Of a DNA stretch of 64,000 nucleotides, positions 36,144-45,384 are shown piece after piece (positions within the stretch are counted from its first letter, which is position 1; each line of letters opens with the position of its first letter). The stretch spans positions 1 through 64,000 of the forward strand of contig JAEUUU010000176.1 in assembly GCA_016787345.1 (NCBI GenBank), written 5' to 3'. The translations under genes were made by a program, and so were the position numbers. The notes beneath the pieces were generated by a model, which saw only the letters and a list, made by a program, of their open reading frames with translations, was not told the origin of the DNA and ran no database searches. Origin of the DNA: Saprospiraceae bacterium (lineage in GTDB: Bacteria > Bacteroidota > Bacteroidia > Chitinophagales > Saprospiraceae).

Positions 36144-36243
36144 CGGCCGCTTTTGAAAAAAGCACGGACAACGGCCTCGTCCGCGAAGTGGAGCCGAACA
36201 TGGTCAAACCTGACAAAAGCCTCAAAATCAACCTGTTTTTATT

Positions 36244-38370
36244 ATGTTACTGGACGACGAAAAAGAACCCCGGGAAGAGCAGGAAAACTCCGAGCCCACT
36301 CCCGAAGAAACACCCGCCGCCGAAGAAGTAAGCAACGAAGCAGAAACTGTTGAAGCCCCCGCGGCCGAAGAAACAGTGGTTGCCGAAGCCGAAATGCCTG
36401 CAGAAGAGCCTGCAGTGGTAGCAGAACCTGAACCGGCCGAAGAACCCGCAGTAGCGGCAGAGCCTGAACCGGCTGAAGAGCCCGTAGTGGTAGCAGAAGC
36501 AAAGCCGGAAGAAAAGCCGGTCGTTGCAGAAGCCGAAGCCACCGAAGAAGAAGAGGAGGAAGAAATCGAACTCCCCATTTTCGAAACCCCGGCCCCCGGC
36601 GGCGCACACGACGACTTCAACTGGAAGATGGACAAACGCGGCGCCATTGCCTACACGGACCTCGAGCGCTCCGAATTGCTCAAATCTTACGACAAAACCC
36701 TCAGCTCGGTGGTTGAAAACGAGGTGATCCGCGGCAAAGTCTCCGCTATCAGCGGCGGCGACGTGGTGCTCGACATCAACTACAAAAGCGACGGTTTGAT
36801 TCCGCTCAACGAATTCCGCGATACGCCCGACCTCAAACAAGGCGACGAAGTGGAAGTGTACGTGGAAAGCCAGGAAGACAGCCAGGGCCAACTCGGCCTG
36901 TCGCGCAAAAAAGCCAAGATCCTGCGCGCCTGGGAAAGCATCGTGGATTCGTTCAAAAACGGCACGATCATCCGCGGTACTGTTATCAGCAAAACCAAAG
37001 GCGGCCTGATCGTCGACTGCGGTGGTCTGGAGACCTTCCTCCCGGGCTCGCAAATCGACATCAAACCCGTGATCGACTACGACCAGTATGTCGGCAAAGT
37101 CATGGAATTCAAGGTCGTTAAAGTCAACGAGCAAATCAAAAACGCCGTTGTCAGCCACAAAGCCCTCATCGAGAGCGATCTGGCCGAACAACGCGAGCAA
37201 ATCCTCCAGAGCCTCGAAAAAGGCCAGGTACTCGAAGGTATCGTCAAGAACATCACCGATTTCGGTGCGTTCCTCGATCTCGGCGGCGTCGACGGTCTGC
37301 TCTACATCACCGACATCTCCTGGGGCCGCATCGGTCACCCGAGCGAAGTACTGCAACTCAACCAGCGCATCAACGTGGTGGTGCTCGATTTTGACGAGAA
37401 CAAAAAACGTATCTCGCTCGGTCTCAAGCAGCTCACCCCGCACCCCTGGGAAGTACTCTCTGCCGATATCACCGAAGGCGCAACCGTTACCGGCAAAGTG
37501 GTCAACATTGAAGACTACGGCGCATTCGTGGAAATCCAGCCCGGCGTCGAAGGCCTCATCCACATCAGCGAAATTAGCTGGGGCAACCAGAGCATTCCGG
37601 CCAAGGAATTCTTCAAAATGGGCCAGGAAGTCGAAGCCCGCGTCGTTACGATCGACCGCATCGACCGCAAAATGTCGCTCTCGATCAAACAACTGGGCGC
37701 CGACCCCTGGAGCGAAATTGAAGAACGCTTCCCCGTGGGCAGCAAACACTCCGGCACGGTCAAAAACATCACCAACTACGGCATCTTCGTTGAACTTTCC
37801 GAAGGCGTCGGCGGCATGGTGCACATCAGCGACCTGAGCTGGACGAAGCGCTACGCTCACCCGAGCGAGTTCACCAAACCCGGTAGCCAGATTGACGTGA
37901 TGGTGCTCGATATCGACAAGGAAAAACGCCAGATCAGCCTTGGCCACAAGCAAGTGCAGGAAAACCCCTGGGATACGTTCGAAAACCTCTTCCCGGTCAA
38001 TTCCTACCACGAAGCTACCGTGCTCAAGCGCGACGACAAAGGCGCCACCTTCCAGATGCCGCACGGCCTCGAAGCTTTCGCTCCGGCCAAACACATCCGC
38101 AAGGAAGATGGCCAGCCGGTCAACGTAGGCGATACCGTCACGGTGAAAGTGATCGAATTCAACAAAGACGACCGCCGCATCCTCGTGTCGCACACCCGCT
38201 ACCTCGAGGATCTGAAATCCAAGGCCGAAGCCGTTGTTAAAGCGGAACGCGTCAAGGAAGAAGGCGAATCTCAGGCTGCTATCCAGGACGTTCAGAAGAA
38301 AGTCGAGAAAGAAACCCTCGGCGATCTCGCTGCCCTGGCTCAGTTGAAAGAACAGCTGAAAGACGAGTGA
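36244..38370 (+). CDS. rpsA: 30S ribosomal protein S1 with an acidic N-terminal extension
   Basis: The 708-residue protein contains six S1 RNA-binding domains between about 155 and 650 (starts such as [54 protein letters not shown] and [17 protein letters not shown]), preceding a charged tail. The first 115 residues are a low-complexity Glu/Ala/Pro/Val region (repeats of [11 protein letters not shown]) not found in proteobacterial S1. S1 binds mRNA at the small subunit and helps initiation, which matters in a phylum that hardly uses Shine-Dalgarno pairing. A terminator follows. Confidence 0.96.
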   Translation: MLLDDEKEPREEQENSEPTPEETPAAEEVSNEAETVEAPAAEETVVAEAEMPAEEPAVVAEPEPAEEPAVAAEPEPAEEPVVVAEAKPEEKPVVAEAEATEEEEEEEIELPIFETPAPGGAHDDFNWKMDKRGAIAYTDLERSELLKSYDKTLSSVVENEVIRGKVSAISGGDVVLDINYKSDGLIPLNEFRDTPDLKQGDEVEVYVESQEDSQGQLGLSRKKAKILRAWESIVDSFKNGTIIRGTVISKTKGGLIVDCGGLETFLPGSQIDIKPVIDYDQYVGKVMEFKVVKVNEQIKNAVVSHKALIESDLAEQREQILQSLEKGQVLEGIVKNITDFGAFLDLGGVDGLLYITDISWGRIGHPSEVLQLNQRINVVVLDFDENKKRISLGLKQLTPHPWEVLSADITEGATVTGKVVNIEDYGAFVEIQPGVEGLIHISEISWGNQSIPAKEFFKMGQEVEARVVTIDRIDRKMSLSIKQLGADPWSEIEERFPVGSKHSGTVKNITNYGIFVELSEGVGGMVHISDLSWTKRYAHPSEFTKPGSQIDVMVLDIDKEKRQISLGHKQVQENPWDTFENLFPVNSYHEATVLKRDDKGATFQMPHGLEAFAPAKHIRKEDGQPVNVGDTVTVKVIEFNKDDRRILVSHTRYLEDLKSKAEAVVKAERVKEEGESQAAIQDVQKKVEKETLGDLAALAQLKEQLKDE

Positions 38371-38421
38371 TCCGGTAAGGCCGACCCTTAAAGTCGGCAA
38401 GCCATCCGGTCAAAATACACG

Positions 38422-38454
38422 ATCCCTCATTCCTTCCGGAATGGGGGATTTTTT
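38422..38454 (+). terminator. Rho-independent terminator of rpsA
   Basis: ATCCCTCATTCC (38422-38433) pairs with GGAATGGGGGAT (38438-38449) around TTCC, with a run of T following to 38454. A smaller stem GCCGAC/GTCGGC lies just after the stop at 38380-38398. Confidence 0.85.
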
Positions 38455-38475
38455 GTGTAGCACCGCAGCACCGAC

Positions 38476-38648
38476 CTGTAGCGCCGACCTCCAGGTCGGC
38501 GAACCTGAGCGCAGAAACAACCCGCGATTACCCTGAATGCGTGGAGCGATTCTGGTTGACTCTTGATACGAACTAGGGCGGGTAATCGCGGGTAACTACT
38601 GATTGTAACATCGCCGACCTGGAGGTCGGCGCTACAGAGGCGCTACAG
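38476..38648. repeat. 162-bp composite palindromic element, copy 3
   Basis: The core 38476-38637 has the 27-bp terminal inverted repeats, the same orientation as copy 1, and a perfect 14-bp inner inverted repeat ACCCGCGATTACCC (38520-38533) with its complement at 38580-38593. An 11-bp partial copy of the end (GCGCTACAG-like) runs to 38648 and contains the kynureninase TAG stop. A further partial end (ACCGACCTGTAG) lies on the left. Confidence 0.93.
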
Positions 38649-39896
38649 CAGTTGCCCAAGCGCCCACACTTCCTCAAACGAATTATACAGCGGTACCGGC
38701 GCAAACCGAATCACATTCGGCTCCCGCCAGTCGGCCACCACGCCGTTTTCACTCAGATAGTCAAACAGCGCCCGGCCCCGCTCATCGGTCAGCGCCGAAA
38801 TCTGACAACCGCGCTGCGCCGGGTCACGAGGCGTGATGATGCGGAAGCGGTTTTTGCCCCGGTTGGCTTCGTCGAGGATAAATTCAAGGTATGCCGTGAG
38901 CAAAAGACTTTTGGCGCGCAAGGCGTCCATACCCACGGCGTCAAAAATATCGAGACTGGCCTTGTGGGCTGCGAAAGACAATATTTGCGCATTGCTGAGT
39001 TGCCAGCCGGCCGCGCCGGGCATCGGTTTGAACCCCTTGCGCATCTGAAAACGCACCGACTCGTCGTGCCCCCACCAGCCGGCAAAACGCGGCAGCTCGG
39101 GACGGTTGGCGTGCCGCTCGTGTACAAAAGCGCCGGACGGGCCACCGGGACCGGAATTGAGGTATTTATAACTGCACCAAACGGCAAAATCGGGGCCCCA
39201 GTCGTGCAGCCGTAGCGGCAGATTGCCGGCGGTGTGTGCCAGGTCGAAACCGACAAAAGCGCCGGCGCGATGACCCGCGGCCGTGATTTGTTCCAGATCG
39301 TAAAACTGGCCCGTGTAGTAATTCACTCCGCCGAACATCACCAGGGCCGTCGACGGGCCTTCTTTTTCAATGATCGAGAGAATATCTTCCGTACGAAGGC
39401 AATCCTCCCCTTCTCGCGGCGCCACCTCCACGATAGCTTCTTCGGGCGAAAAGCCATGCCAGCGCACCTGACTCTCCACCGCATACTGATCGCTGGGAAA
39501 AGCGCCGGCTTCCATAATGATCTTAAACCGCTCGCGGGTCGGGCGATAAAACGAAACCATCATCAGGTGAAGATTAACCGTCAGGGTATTCATCACCACC
39601 ACTTCCAGCGGCAAGGCGCCCACGAGCCGGGCCGATTGTTCGGCGACAAACTTGTGGTAGTGCATCCAGGGCAGGTCGCCGCGAAAATGACCTTCTACGC
39701 CGTGCGTTTCCCACTGGTCGAGTTCGGCCAACAGGGCGGGGCGCACGCTTTGGGGCTGCAAACCCAGTGAGTTACCACAAAAATAGCGGACAGGGCGCCC
39801 CTCATGTCGGGGAAAAAGAAACAGGTCGCGGTATTCGCGAAGCGGATCGGAGGCATCGAGCTGACGGGCAAAGGCGAGGGTATTTTCGAATTGCAT
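38643..39896 (-). CDS. kynU: Kynureninase
   Basis: The 417-residue PLP enzyme cleaves kynurenine to anthranilate (or 3-hydroxykynurenine to 3-hydroxyanthranilate) in tryptophan catabolism. Motifs are RYFCGNSLGLQP, WETHGVEGHFRGDLPWMHYH, GAFPSDQYAVESQ, FVGFDLAHTAGNLPLRLHDW with Asp218, and the PLP lysine in WCSYKYLNSGPGG (Lys244). The start is the ATG at 39896. No other kynurenine-pathway genes are nearby. The last codons, CTG CTG TAG, merge into the repeat element. Confidence 0.95.
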   Translation of the reverse strand: MQFENTLAFARQLDASDPLREYRDLFLFPRHEGRPVRYFCGNSLGLQPQSVRPALLAELDQWETHGVEGHFRGDLPWMHYHKFVAEQSARLVGALPLEVVVMNTLTVNLHLMMVSFYRPTRERFKIIMEAGAFPSDQYAVESQVRWHGFSPEEAIVEVAPREGEDCLRTEDILSIIEKEGPSTALVMFGGVNYYTGQFYDLEQITAAGHRAGAFVGFDLAHTAGNLPLRLHDWGPDFAVWCSYKYLNSGPGGPSGAFVHERHANRPELPRFAGWWGHDESVRFQMRKGFKPMPGAAGWQLSNAQILSFAAHKASLDIFDAVGMDALRAKSLLLTAYLEFILDEANRGKNRFRIITPRDPAQRGCQISALTDERGRALFDYLSENGVVADWREPNVIRFAPVPLYNSFEEVWALGQLL

Positions 39897-39976
39897 GGGC
39901 AAGGCAAGTTGTTATTCCAGGCGCAAAGGTGGGCAGAGTACCGAACTTTTTCTGCTTCGATGTATTTTCACCGGAT

Positions 39977-41176
39977 ATGGATAATAAATACCCCTACATA
40001 TTACTCGTCGCCGGTCTATTGGTTGTGATCAGTCTGCTGGCGACGCGATTTTTTCGCCGCTGGGGGGTACCCTCTTTGCTGGTTACGCTGGGAGTAGGTT
40101 TGCTGTTTGGCAACGGTGGGCGCTACGACTTCGATTACAATTATCCCGGCCTTACCCTGCACATCAGCGAAATCGCTCTTTGTATCATCATTTTCGCGGG
40201 CGGTCTCGAATCCAATCTGAAACGTTTTCAGCCCATATTGAAGCAAGGCATCGCATTGGCTACCCTCGGGGTGGTGCTTACCATGGTAGCATTGGGCGCA
40301 TTTGCGCATTATGTACTGAGTTGGCCCTGGCTGCCGGCGCTGCTGCTTGGCGCCGCGGTATCGTCTACGGATGCTGCAGCGGTATTCTCTATTTTGGAAA
40401 ACAGCCAGTTGAAACTGCGCAAAGGCGTAAGCGAAACACTCGAACTGGAATCGGGTACCAACGATCCCATGGCCTATTTTCTTACCCTGAGTTTGTCCGA
40501 ACTGCTGCTTACCCCGGAGGGCGCCGACTCGTCGGGGTACCTTTGGCTGGCCGGAAAGTTTTTCTGGAGCATGCTCGTGGGTTGGGGTACGGGTTTGTTG
40601 GCGGGCAAAGGGTTGTTGTTGTTTATTAATAAACTCGAATTGAAACGAGGCCAATTCCCCGTGTTGCTATTGGCCGGCGTTATCATTGTATATGCCACAA
40701 ACGTGATTACCGGCGGCAGTGCACTGTTGGCGCTGTATGTGATGGGCATCCTGTTGGGCAATGCGCCCTGGATACAACGCGATATCAACCTCAATTTCTT
40801 CGAAGGCATGTCGTGGCTGATGGAAACCGCTTTGTTTTTGCTGCTTGGCCTGCAGGTGTACCTGTTCGAACTCGACGAAGTTTTCTGGGAAGGGCTGATT
40901 CTGGCGCTGGCATTGATTTTAATTGCACGGCCGATAGGCACAATATTGTCTTTGTCGTTTTTTAAAAATTGCGGCCGGCGTGAAAAGGTATTTTTTTCCT
41001 GGGTAGGCTTGCGGGGCGCCACCCCGATCGTTTTTGCCCTTATTCCCTTGGTGCTCCACGTGCCTTTTTCTCACAAAATTTTCAACGTTTCCTTTATTAT
41101 TGTCGTCGTTTCCATGCTCCTGCAAGGTACTACCGTGGGCCGCATGGCGCGATTCACCGAACTGGAAGATTCCTGA
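39977..41176 (+). CDS. CPA1-type cation/proton antiporter (NhaP2/CvrA-like)
   Basis: The 399-residue membrane protein has about 12-13 helices. The functional region is SSTDAAAVFSILENSQLKLRKGV followed by ELESGTNDPMAYFLTL, the ND of which is the ion-binding signature of CPA1 exchangers of the NhaP2 type. The C-terminal TrkA/RCK domain found in some NhaP2 proteins is absent. It probably exchanges K+ or Na+ for H+. The start at 39977 precedes the first helix; upstream sequence in the same frame overlaps the kynU leader and is not protein-like. Confidence 0.9.
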   Translation: MDNKYPYILLVAGLLVVISLLATRFFRRWGVPSLLVTLGVGLLFGNGGRYDFDYNYPGLTLHISEIALCIIIFAGGLESNLKRFQPILKQGIALATLGVVLTMVALGAFAHYVLSWPWLPALLLGAAVSSTDAAAVFSILENSQLKLRKGVSETLELESGTNDPMAYFLTLSLSELLLTPEGADSSGYLWLAGKFFWSMLVGWGTGLLAGKGLLLFINKLELKRGQFPVLLLAGVIIVYATNVITGGSALLALYVMGILLGNAPWIQRDINLNFFEGMSWLMETALFLLLGLQVYLFELDEVFWEGLILALALILIARPIGTILSLSFFKNCGRREKVFFSWVGLRGATPIVFALIPLVLHVPFSHKIFNVSFIIVVVSMLLQGTTVGRMARFTELEDS

Positions 41177-41199
41177 ACGAATAAATCCAAAACCAGGCT

Positions 41200-41913
41200 A
41201 TGACAGTAGAAAACATCCTCGAATCCCTGAAAGAAATGGGCAGCGAATCGGTCCGCCGCATTTTTCGCAACCATGGCGCCCCCGATTCTATGTTCGGCGT
41301 CAAAGTGGGCGACATGAAAAATATTATCAAAAAACTGCCCCGTAAAAAAGACCATGAACTCTCCCTGGCGCTCTACGACTCCGGCAATTCCGACGCCATG
41401 TACTTCGCCGGACTGATCGCCGATGAAAAACAGATCAACGCCGACCAACTCCGCCACTGGGCGGAAAAAGCGCCCTGGTACATGATCAGCGAATTCACCG
41501 TTCCCTGGGTAGCCGCCGAAAGCCCGCACGGCTGGCCGTTGGCACTCGAATGGATCGAGAGCCCGAAAGAGCACGTTGCCGCGGCCGGCTGGAGTACCCT
41601 GGCCAACCTGTGTACCATCCGCCCCGATTCGGCACTCGACCTGCCCGCCCTCGAAGCACTGCTCGACCGCGTGGCCGCCACCCTGCAGCAGTCGCCCAAC
41701 AGGGTGCGCTATGCCATGAATTCCTTCGTGATTGCAGCCGGTATCTGTGTACTGCCATTGACCGATAAAGCCCTGGCGACAGCCCGGCGGGCAGGACTGG
41801 TAAAGGTCGATCTGGGCAACACAGATTGCAAGGTACCCGCCGCCGAAGAATACATCGAAAACGCCCGTGCAAAAGGACGGCTGGGTACAAAAAAGAAGAT
41901 GGCGCGCTGCTGA
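41200..41913 (+). CDS. DNA alkylation repair-like HEAT protein (AlkD family)
   Basis: The 237-residue all-helical protein resembles AlkD-type HEAT-repeat proteins: RNHGAPDSMFGVKVGDMKNIIKKL, HELSLALYDSGNSDAMYFAGLIAD, WEIDGW-like segment replaced by APWYMISEFTVPWVAAES, and PKEHVAAAGWSTLANL. Close relatives in this subgroup are annotated as DNA alkylation repair proteins, but the glycosylase residues of AlkD are not clearly conserved, so activity is uncertain. Basic tail KKKMARC. Confidence 0.85.
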   Translation: MTVENILESLKEMGSESVRRIFRNHGAPDSMFGVKVGDMKNIIKKLPRKKDHELSLALYDSGNSDAMYFAGLIADEKQINADQLRHWAEKAPWYMISEFTVPWVAAESPHGWPLALEWIESPKEHVAAAGWSTLANLCTIRPDSALDLPALEALLDRVAATLQQSPNRVRYAMNSFVIAAGICVLPLTDKALATARRAGLVKVDLGNTDCKVPAAEEYIENARAKGRLGTKKKMARC

Positions 41914-41924
41914 TTCACCCGATG

Positions 41925-43208
41925 TTACAACCCGTGCATTAGCGCATATTGCATCACGTACGTAGCCGCGCCGGCCAGATAACCCACCACGGCCAAGAGG
42001 GTAATTTTTTTGAAATACCAGAAAAAATCGATCTTTTCCATACCCATCGCCGCCACGCCTGCCGCCGAACCGATAATCAGCGCGCTGCCCCCGGTGCCCG
42101 TGCAATAGGCCAGCAATTCCCAGAAAAAATGATCGGTCGGGTATTGACTTAAAGGATACATGCCCTGTGTGGCAGCCACCAACGGCACATTGTCCACAAT
42201 GGCGGACAAAAACCCGATGATAATCCCGATCAGTGTGATGTTGCCCACGCTGTGGTCGAGCCAGTTGGCTACCTGTCCCAGAATACCCGCGCTTTGCAAA
42301 GCCGATACGGCGACCAGGATGCCCAGAAAAAACAAAATGCTCGGCGAGTCGATCCGCTGCAAAGCGCTGACGACCGAGTAGCGCCCTTTTATTTGATCGT
42401 CTTTGCGGGTATGAATCACTTCAGTGACCATCCACAACACCCCCAGGCCCAGCAACATCCCCATAAATGGGGGTAAATGCGTGACCGTTTTAAATACCGG
42501 CACGAAAAGCAAGGCGCCCAGTCCTGTTGCAAAAACCGTTCGGCGCTCAAACGGCGTACTGACCATTTTTTTCTCCGAAGCCTCCTTCGGCGCTTCCACG
42601 CGGCCTTTCACCCGGCGCGACAACATCAGCAAAGGAATGAGCAGGCACACCAGACTGGGCACAAACAAGGTGACAATGATGTTCAAGGCCGTGATTTGTC
42701 CGCCGATCCACAACATAGTGGTCGTAACGTCGCCCATGGGCGACCAGGCGCCGCCGGCATTGGCGGATATGACGATGAGGCCGGCAAACATCAGCCGGTC
42801 GTTTTGCGAGGCAACCAGTTTGCGCAACAGACTGATCATGACGATCGTGGTCGTCAGGTTGTCGAGCAAAGCCGACATAAAAAAAGTGATGAGGCCGATC
42901 AACCAGAGCAAGCGGCGTTTGTCGGTCACCCGGATGCGCTCCGTGACGAGTTCGAAGCCGTCGTGGGTGTCGATCAGCTCGACGATGACCATGGCGCCCA
43001 GCAAAAAGAACAGAATACCGCTGATCTCGCTGAAATGCTCCATCAGGGCATGATGGCTTTCCTCGGCAGCGCCGCCCAGCAGCACGTAAAACGTCCAGCA
43101 CAATACCCCGGTGACCAGCGCAGAAGCGGCTTTGTTGATATTTATGTAGTGTTCGAAAGCGATCGCCAGGTAGCCCAGCACAAAAACAAGGATGATCAGA
43201 GTAAGCAT
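41925..43208 (-). CDS. nhaD: NhaD-type sodium/proton antiporter
   Basis: This 427-residue protein has about 12 helices and NhaD/IT-superfamily motifs: LLDNLTTTIVMISLLRK, SANAGGAWSPMGDVTTTMLW, DNVPLVAATQGMYPL and GTGGSALIIGSAAGVAAMGMEK. NhaD expels Na+ at high salt or alkaline pH, and many are found in marine bacteria. It is convergent with the AlkD-like gene (11 bp apart) and divergent from the mannosylglycerate genes. Confidence 0.93.
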   Translation of the reverse strand: MLTLIILVFVLGYLAIAFEHYININKAASALVTGVLCWTFYVLLGGAAEESHHALMEHFSEISGILFFLLGAMVIVELIDTHDGFELVTERIRVTDKRRLLWLIGLITFFMSALLDNLTTTIVMISLLRKLVASQNDRLMFAGLIVISANAGGAWSPMGDVTTTMLWIGGQITALNIIVTLFVPSLVCLLIPLLMLSRRVKGRVEAPKEASEKKMVSTPFERRTVFATGLGALLFVPVFKTVTHLPPFMGMLLGLGVLWMVTEVIHTRKDDQIKGRYSVVSALQRIDSPSILFFLGILVAVSALQSAGILGQVANWLDHSVGNITLIGIIIGFLSAIVDNVPLVAATQGMYPLSQYPTDHFFWELLAYCTGTGGSALIIGSAAGVAAMGMEKIDFFWYFKKITLLAVVGYLAGAATYVMQYALMHGL

Positions 43209-43367
43209 AATCGTACAGGATCGGGACAGACTTGAAAAACGCAAATTAAACGCAACCCGGCGACTTCGACCGGCTCCGGGCGCAAAAAGCCGAAAACATT
43301 TTGCGCTTTGGCTTGTTGCCAATTGGTCATCCCCCCGGGGTATTTTCATTAAAAAAGTGTGTAAATC

Positions 43368-44564
43368 ATGCGTATCGACCTCCCTGTACTAACCGAACGC
43401 TTTGGCGCCAACCGCTTTTATCAGGTTCAGAAAATTTACGAACTGGACGGCGGTATCGAGCAGGACGATGAATTTTCAAACCCTTTTCACGTCATTCGCC
43501 AGATTCCCTACGAAAGGCTGTACGAGATAGAAAAAAACATGGCCGTCATCATTCCGGTCAAAAACGAGCGCCTGCGCCTGCTCGAGGGCGTTCTGTCGGG
43601 TATACCGCACGCCTGCCTGCCCATTATTATCTCCAACAGCCAGCAGACCCCCATCGATCGATACCGGATGGAACGGGAAATGGTCGACAGTTTTTGCCGT
43701 TATGCGAAGAAAAAGTACGTCATCGCGCACCAGCGTTCGCCCCGAACGGCAGCGCTTTTCAAGGCAGGCGGCTATACCGCGCTGCTCGACGAAGAAGGCT
43801 TTTTGCGCAACGGCAAGGCCGAGGGTATGTTGGCTGGCATGGCTTTGGCCCGAATTCTGGGCAAACGTTATGTCGGTTTTATCGACGCCGACAACTACTT
43901 CCCGGGATCGGTTCTGGAATACGTGCGCATTTTTTCCGCCGGGCTTTCACAAAGCAACTCTCCTTTCAGTATGGCGCGCGTTCAATGGCACAGCAAACCC
44001 AAAATCGTGGAGGAGGGCCTTTATTTCGCCAAATGGGGGCGCGTGTCGCGCATTACCAACGAATACCTCAACCGGTTGTTGGGATACTACACCGGATTTG
44101 AAACGGAGGCGCTCCGCACAGGCAACGCCGGCGAACACGCCCTGACGATGGAGCTGGCGCTGATGCTCGACTATTCCGCCGGCTTTTCCATCGAAACCCA
44201 CCATTTTGTCAGTTTGCTCGAAAAATTCGGCGGCATCCTGCCCAATCCGGATACGGAAAGTATGAAAGCCGGTGTCGATATTTTTCAAATACAGTCGCGC
44301 AACCCGCATTTTCACGCCGCCGACAAAGGCGACGAACACCTGGGCGATATGATCGGAGGCTCCCTTTCAGTGCTCTTCCATTCACCGGTATGCCCCGATG
44401 CCTTGAAAAAAGAGATCCTCGGCGAACTCAGAAAACGGCATATCGTGGGCAAAAACGAACTCCCCTCACAACCGCATCGGTATCCGCCACTGGCCGGCAT
44501 GGATTTCGAGGCTGCCGCCAAAGTATACGACTGGACACGCCAAAGCAATTTTATCCACACATGA
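43368..44564 (+). CDS. mpgS: Mannosyl-3-phosphoglycerate synthase
   Basis: The 398-residue GT55 enzyme transfers mannose from GDP-mannose to 3-phosphoglycerate. GT-A features are VIIPVKNERLRLLEGVL, IISNSQQTPIDRYR, GKAEGMLAGMALARILGKRYVGFIDADNYFPG (DxD) and a long conserved C-terminal part (HFVSLLEKFGG, IQSRNPHFHAADKGDEHLGDM). The product is dephosphorylated by the next gene's enzyme to mannosylglycerate, a compatible solute. The stop overlaps the phosphatase start by 4 bp. The pathway is best known from thermophiles and Rhodothermus. Confidence 0.93.
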   Translation: MRIDLPVLTERFGANRFYQVQKIYELDGGIEQDDEFSNPFHVIRQIPYERLYEIEKNMAVIIPVKNERLRLLEGVLSGIPHACLPIIISNSQQTPIDRYRMEREMVDSFCRYAKKKYVIAHQRSPRTAALFKAGGYTALLDEEGFLRNGKAEGMLAGMALARILGKRYVGFIDADNYFPGSVLEYVRIFSAGLSQSNSPFSMARVQWHSKPKIVEEGLYFAKWGRVSRITNEYLNRLLGYYTGFETEALRTGNAGEHALTMELALMLDYSAGFSIETHHFVSLLEKFGGILPNPDTESMKAGVDIFQIQSRNPHFHAADKGDEHLGDMIGGSLSVLFHSPVCPDALKKEILGELRKRHIVGKNELPSQPHRYPPLAGMDFEAAAKVYDWTRQSNFIHT

Positions 44565-45370
44565 CCCGGATTATCCTGTTCAGCGACCTTGACGGCACTT
44601 TTCTCGACCATCATCACTACATGCCGGGACCGGCCCTCGACGCCTGGAAAATGCTGGAAGCAAGGGGCATACCGCTGGTTTTTTGTTCGTCCAAAACATT
44701 CGCCGAACAAACCGCGCTGCAAAACGAATTGGGAATGCGGCAACCTTTTATTCTGGAAAACGGCAGCGCCATTGCGCTGCCGAGAGGCTATTTCCCGCCG
44801 GCATCCTATTCCGCCGACCAAGTATCGGGCTCCTGGGACCTTGTAGTGCTGAGCCATGCCGACCGGAGCGGTCTGCTGGCGCTTATAGCGCAATACCCTG
44901 GCCTGCGCGGCTTTTCACAGGTCGGCAAGGATGCTTTGGCTGCCGCGACGGGCCTGACAGGAGCAGCGCTGGACCGCGCCCGCGAGCGCTGGTTTACCGA
45001 AACCTTGCTTTACCCCGATGAAGAAGCGGGCGTGGCGCCCCTGCGCGAACCATTCTTGCGGGCAGGCTGGAGATTCAGCCGGGGTGGGCGTTTTTTTACC
45101 CTGCAGTCTGCCGCGGCCGATAAAGGCAAAGCCCTGACACGGCTTCGCGATATGTTTCAACAAAAATACCCGGACGCCCGCCTGCATACGGTGGCGGTGG
45201 GCGACAGCCCCAACGACGCCCCCATGCTCGCGGCTGCCGATACCGCCTGCCAGGTGCAGTCGTACGACGGGCGCTGGGCCGACCTGGGCGTTGCGGACCC
45301 GATTCGGATTGAGGCCCCGGGACCGGCAGGGTTCAGCGAACTTGTCCGGCGCATGCTGTCGCCGCTTTGA
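44561..45370 (+). CDS. mpgP: Mannosyl-3-phosphoglycerate phosphatase (HAD)
   Basis: The 269-residue HAD-superfamily enzyme has the nucleophile motif FSDLDGTF (Asp9, Asp11), VFCSSKTFAEQ (motif II Ser), a type-C2B cap, SAAADKGKAL (motif III Lys) and VGDSPNDAPMLAAAD (motif IV). It releases phosphate from mannosyl-3-phosphoglycerate to give mannosylglycerate. The start at 44561 overlaps mpgS as ATGA, so the two are translationally coupled. Confidence 0.92.
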   Translation: MTRIILFSDLDGTFLDHHHYMPGPALDAWKMLEARGIPLVFCSSKTFAEQTALQNELGMRQPFILENGSAIALPRGYFPPASYSADQVSGSWDLVVLSHADRSGLLALIAQYPGLRGFSQVGKDALAAATGLTGAALDRARERWFTETLLYPDEEAGVAPLREPFLRAGWRFSRGGRFFTLQSAAADKGKALTRLRDMFQQKYPDARLHTVAVGDSPNDAPMLAAADTACQVQSYDGRWADLGVADPIRIEAPGPAGFSELVRRMLSPL

Positions 45371-45384
45371 GGCAGGCAGGTTTC

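Noticed and set aside
36247-38400. A 717-codon open frame antisense to rpsA
   Set aside because: It mirrors the S1 gene; its product is Phe/Val-rich without domains, and the opposite strand encodes a certain ribosomal protein. Long antisense frames are common here because of codon bias.
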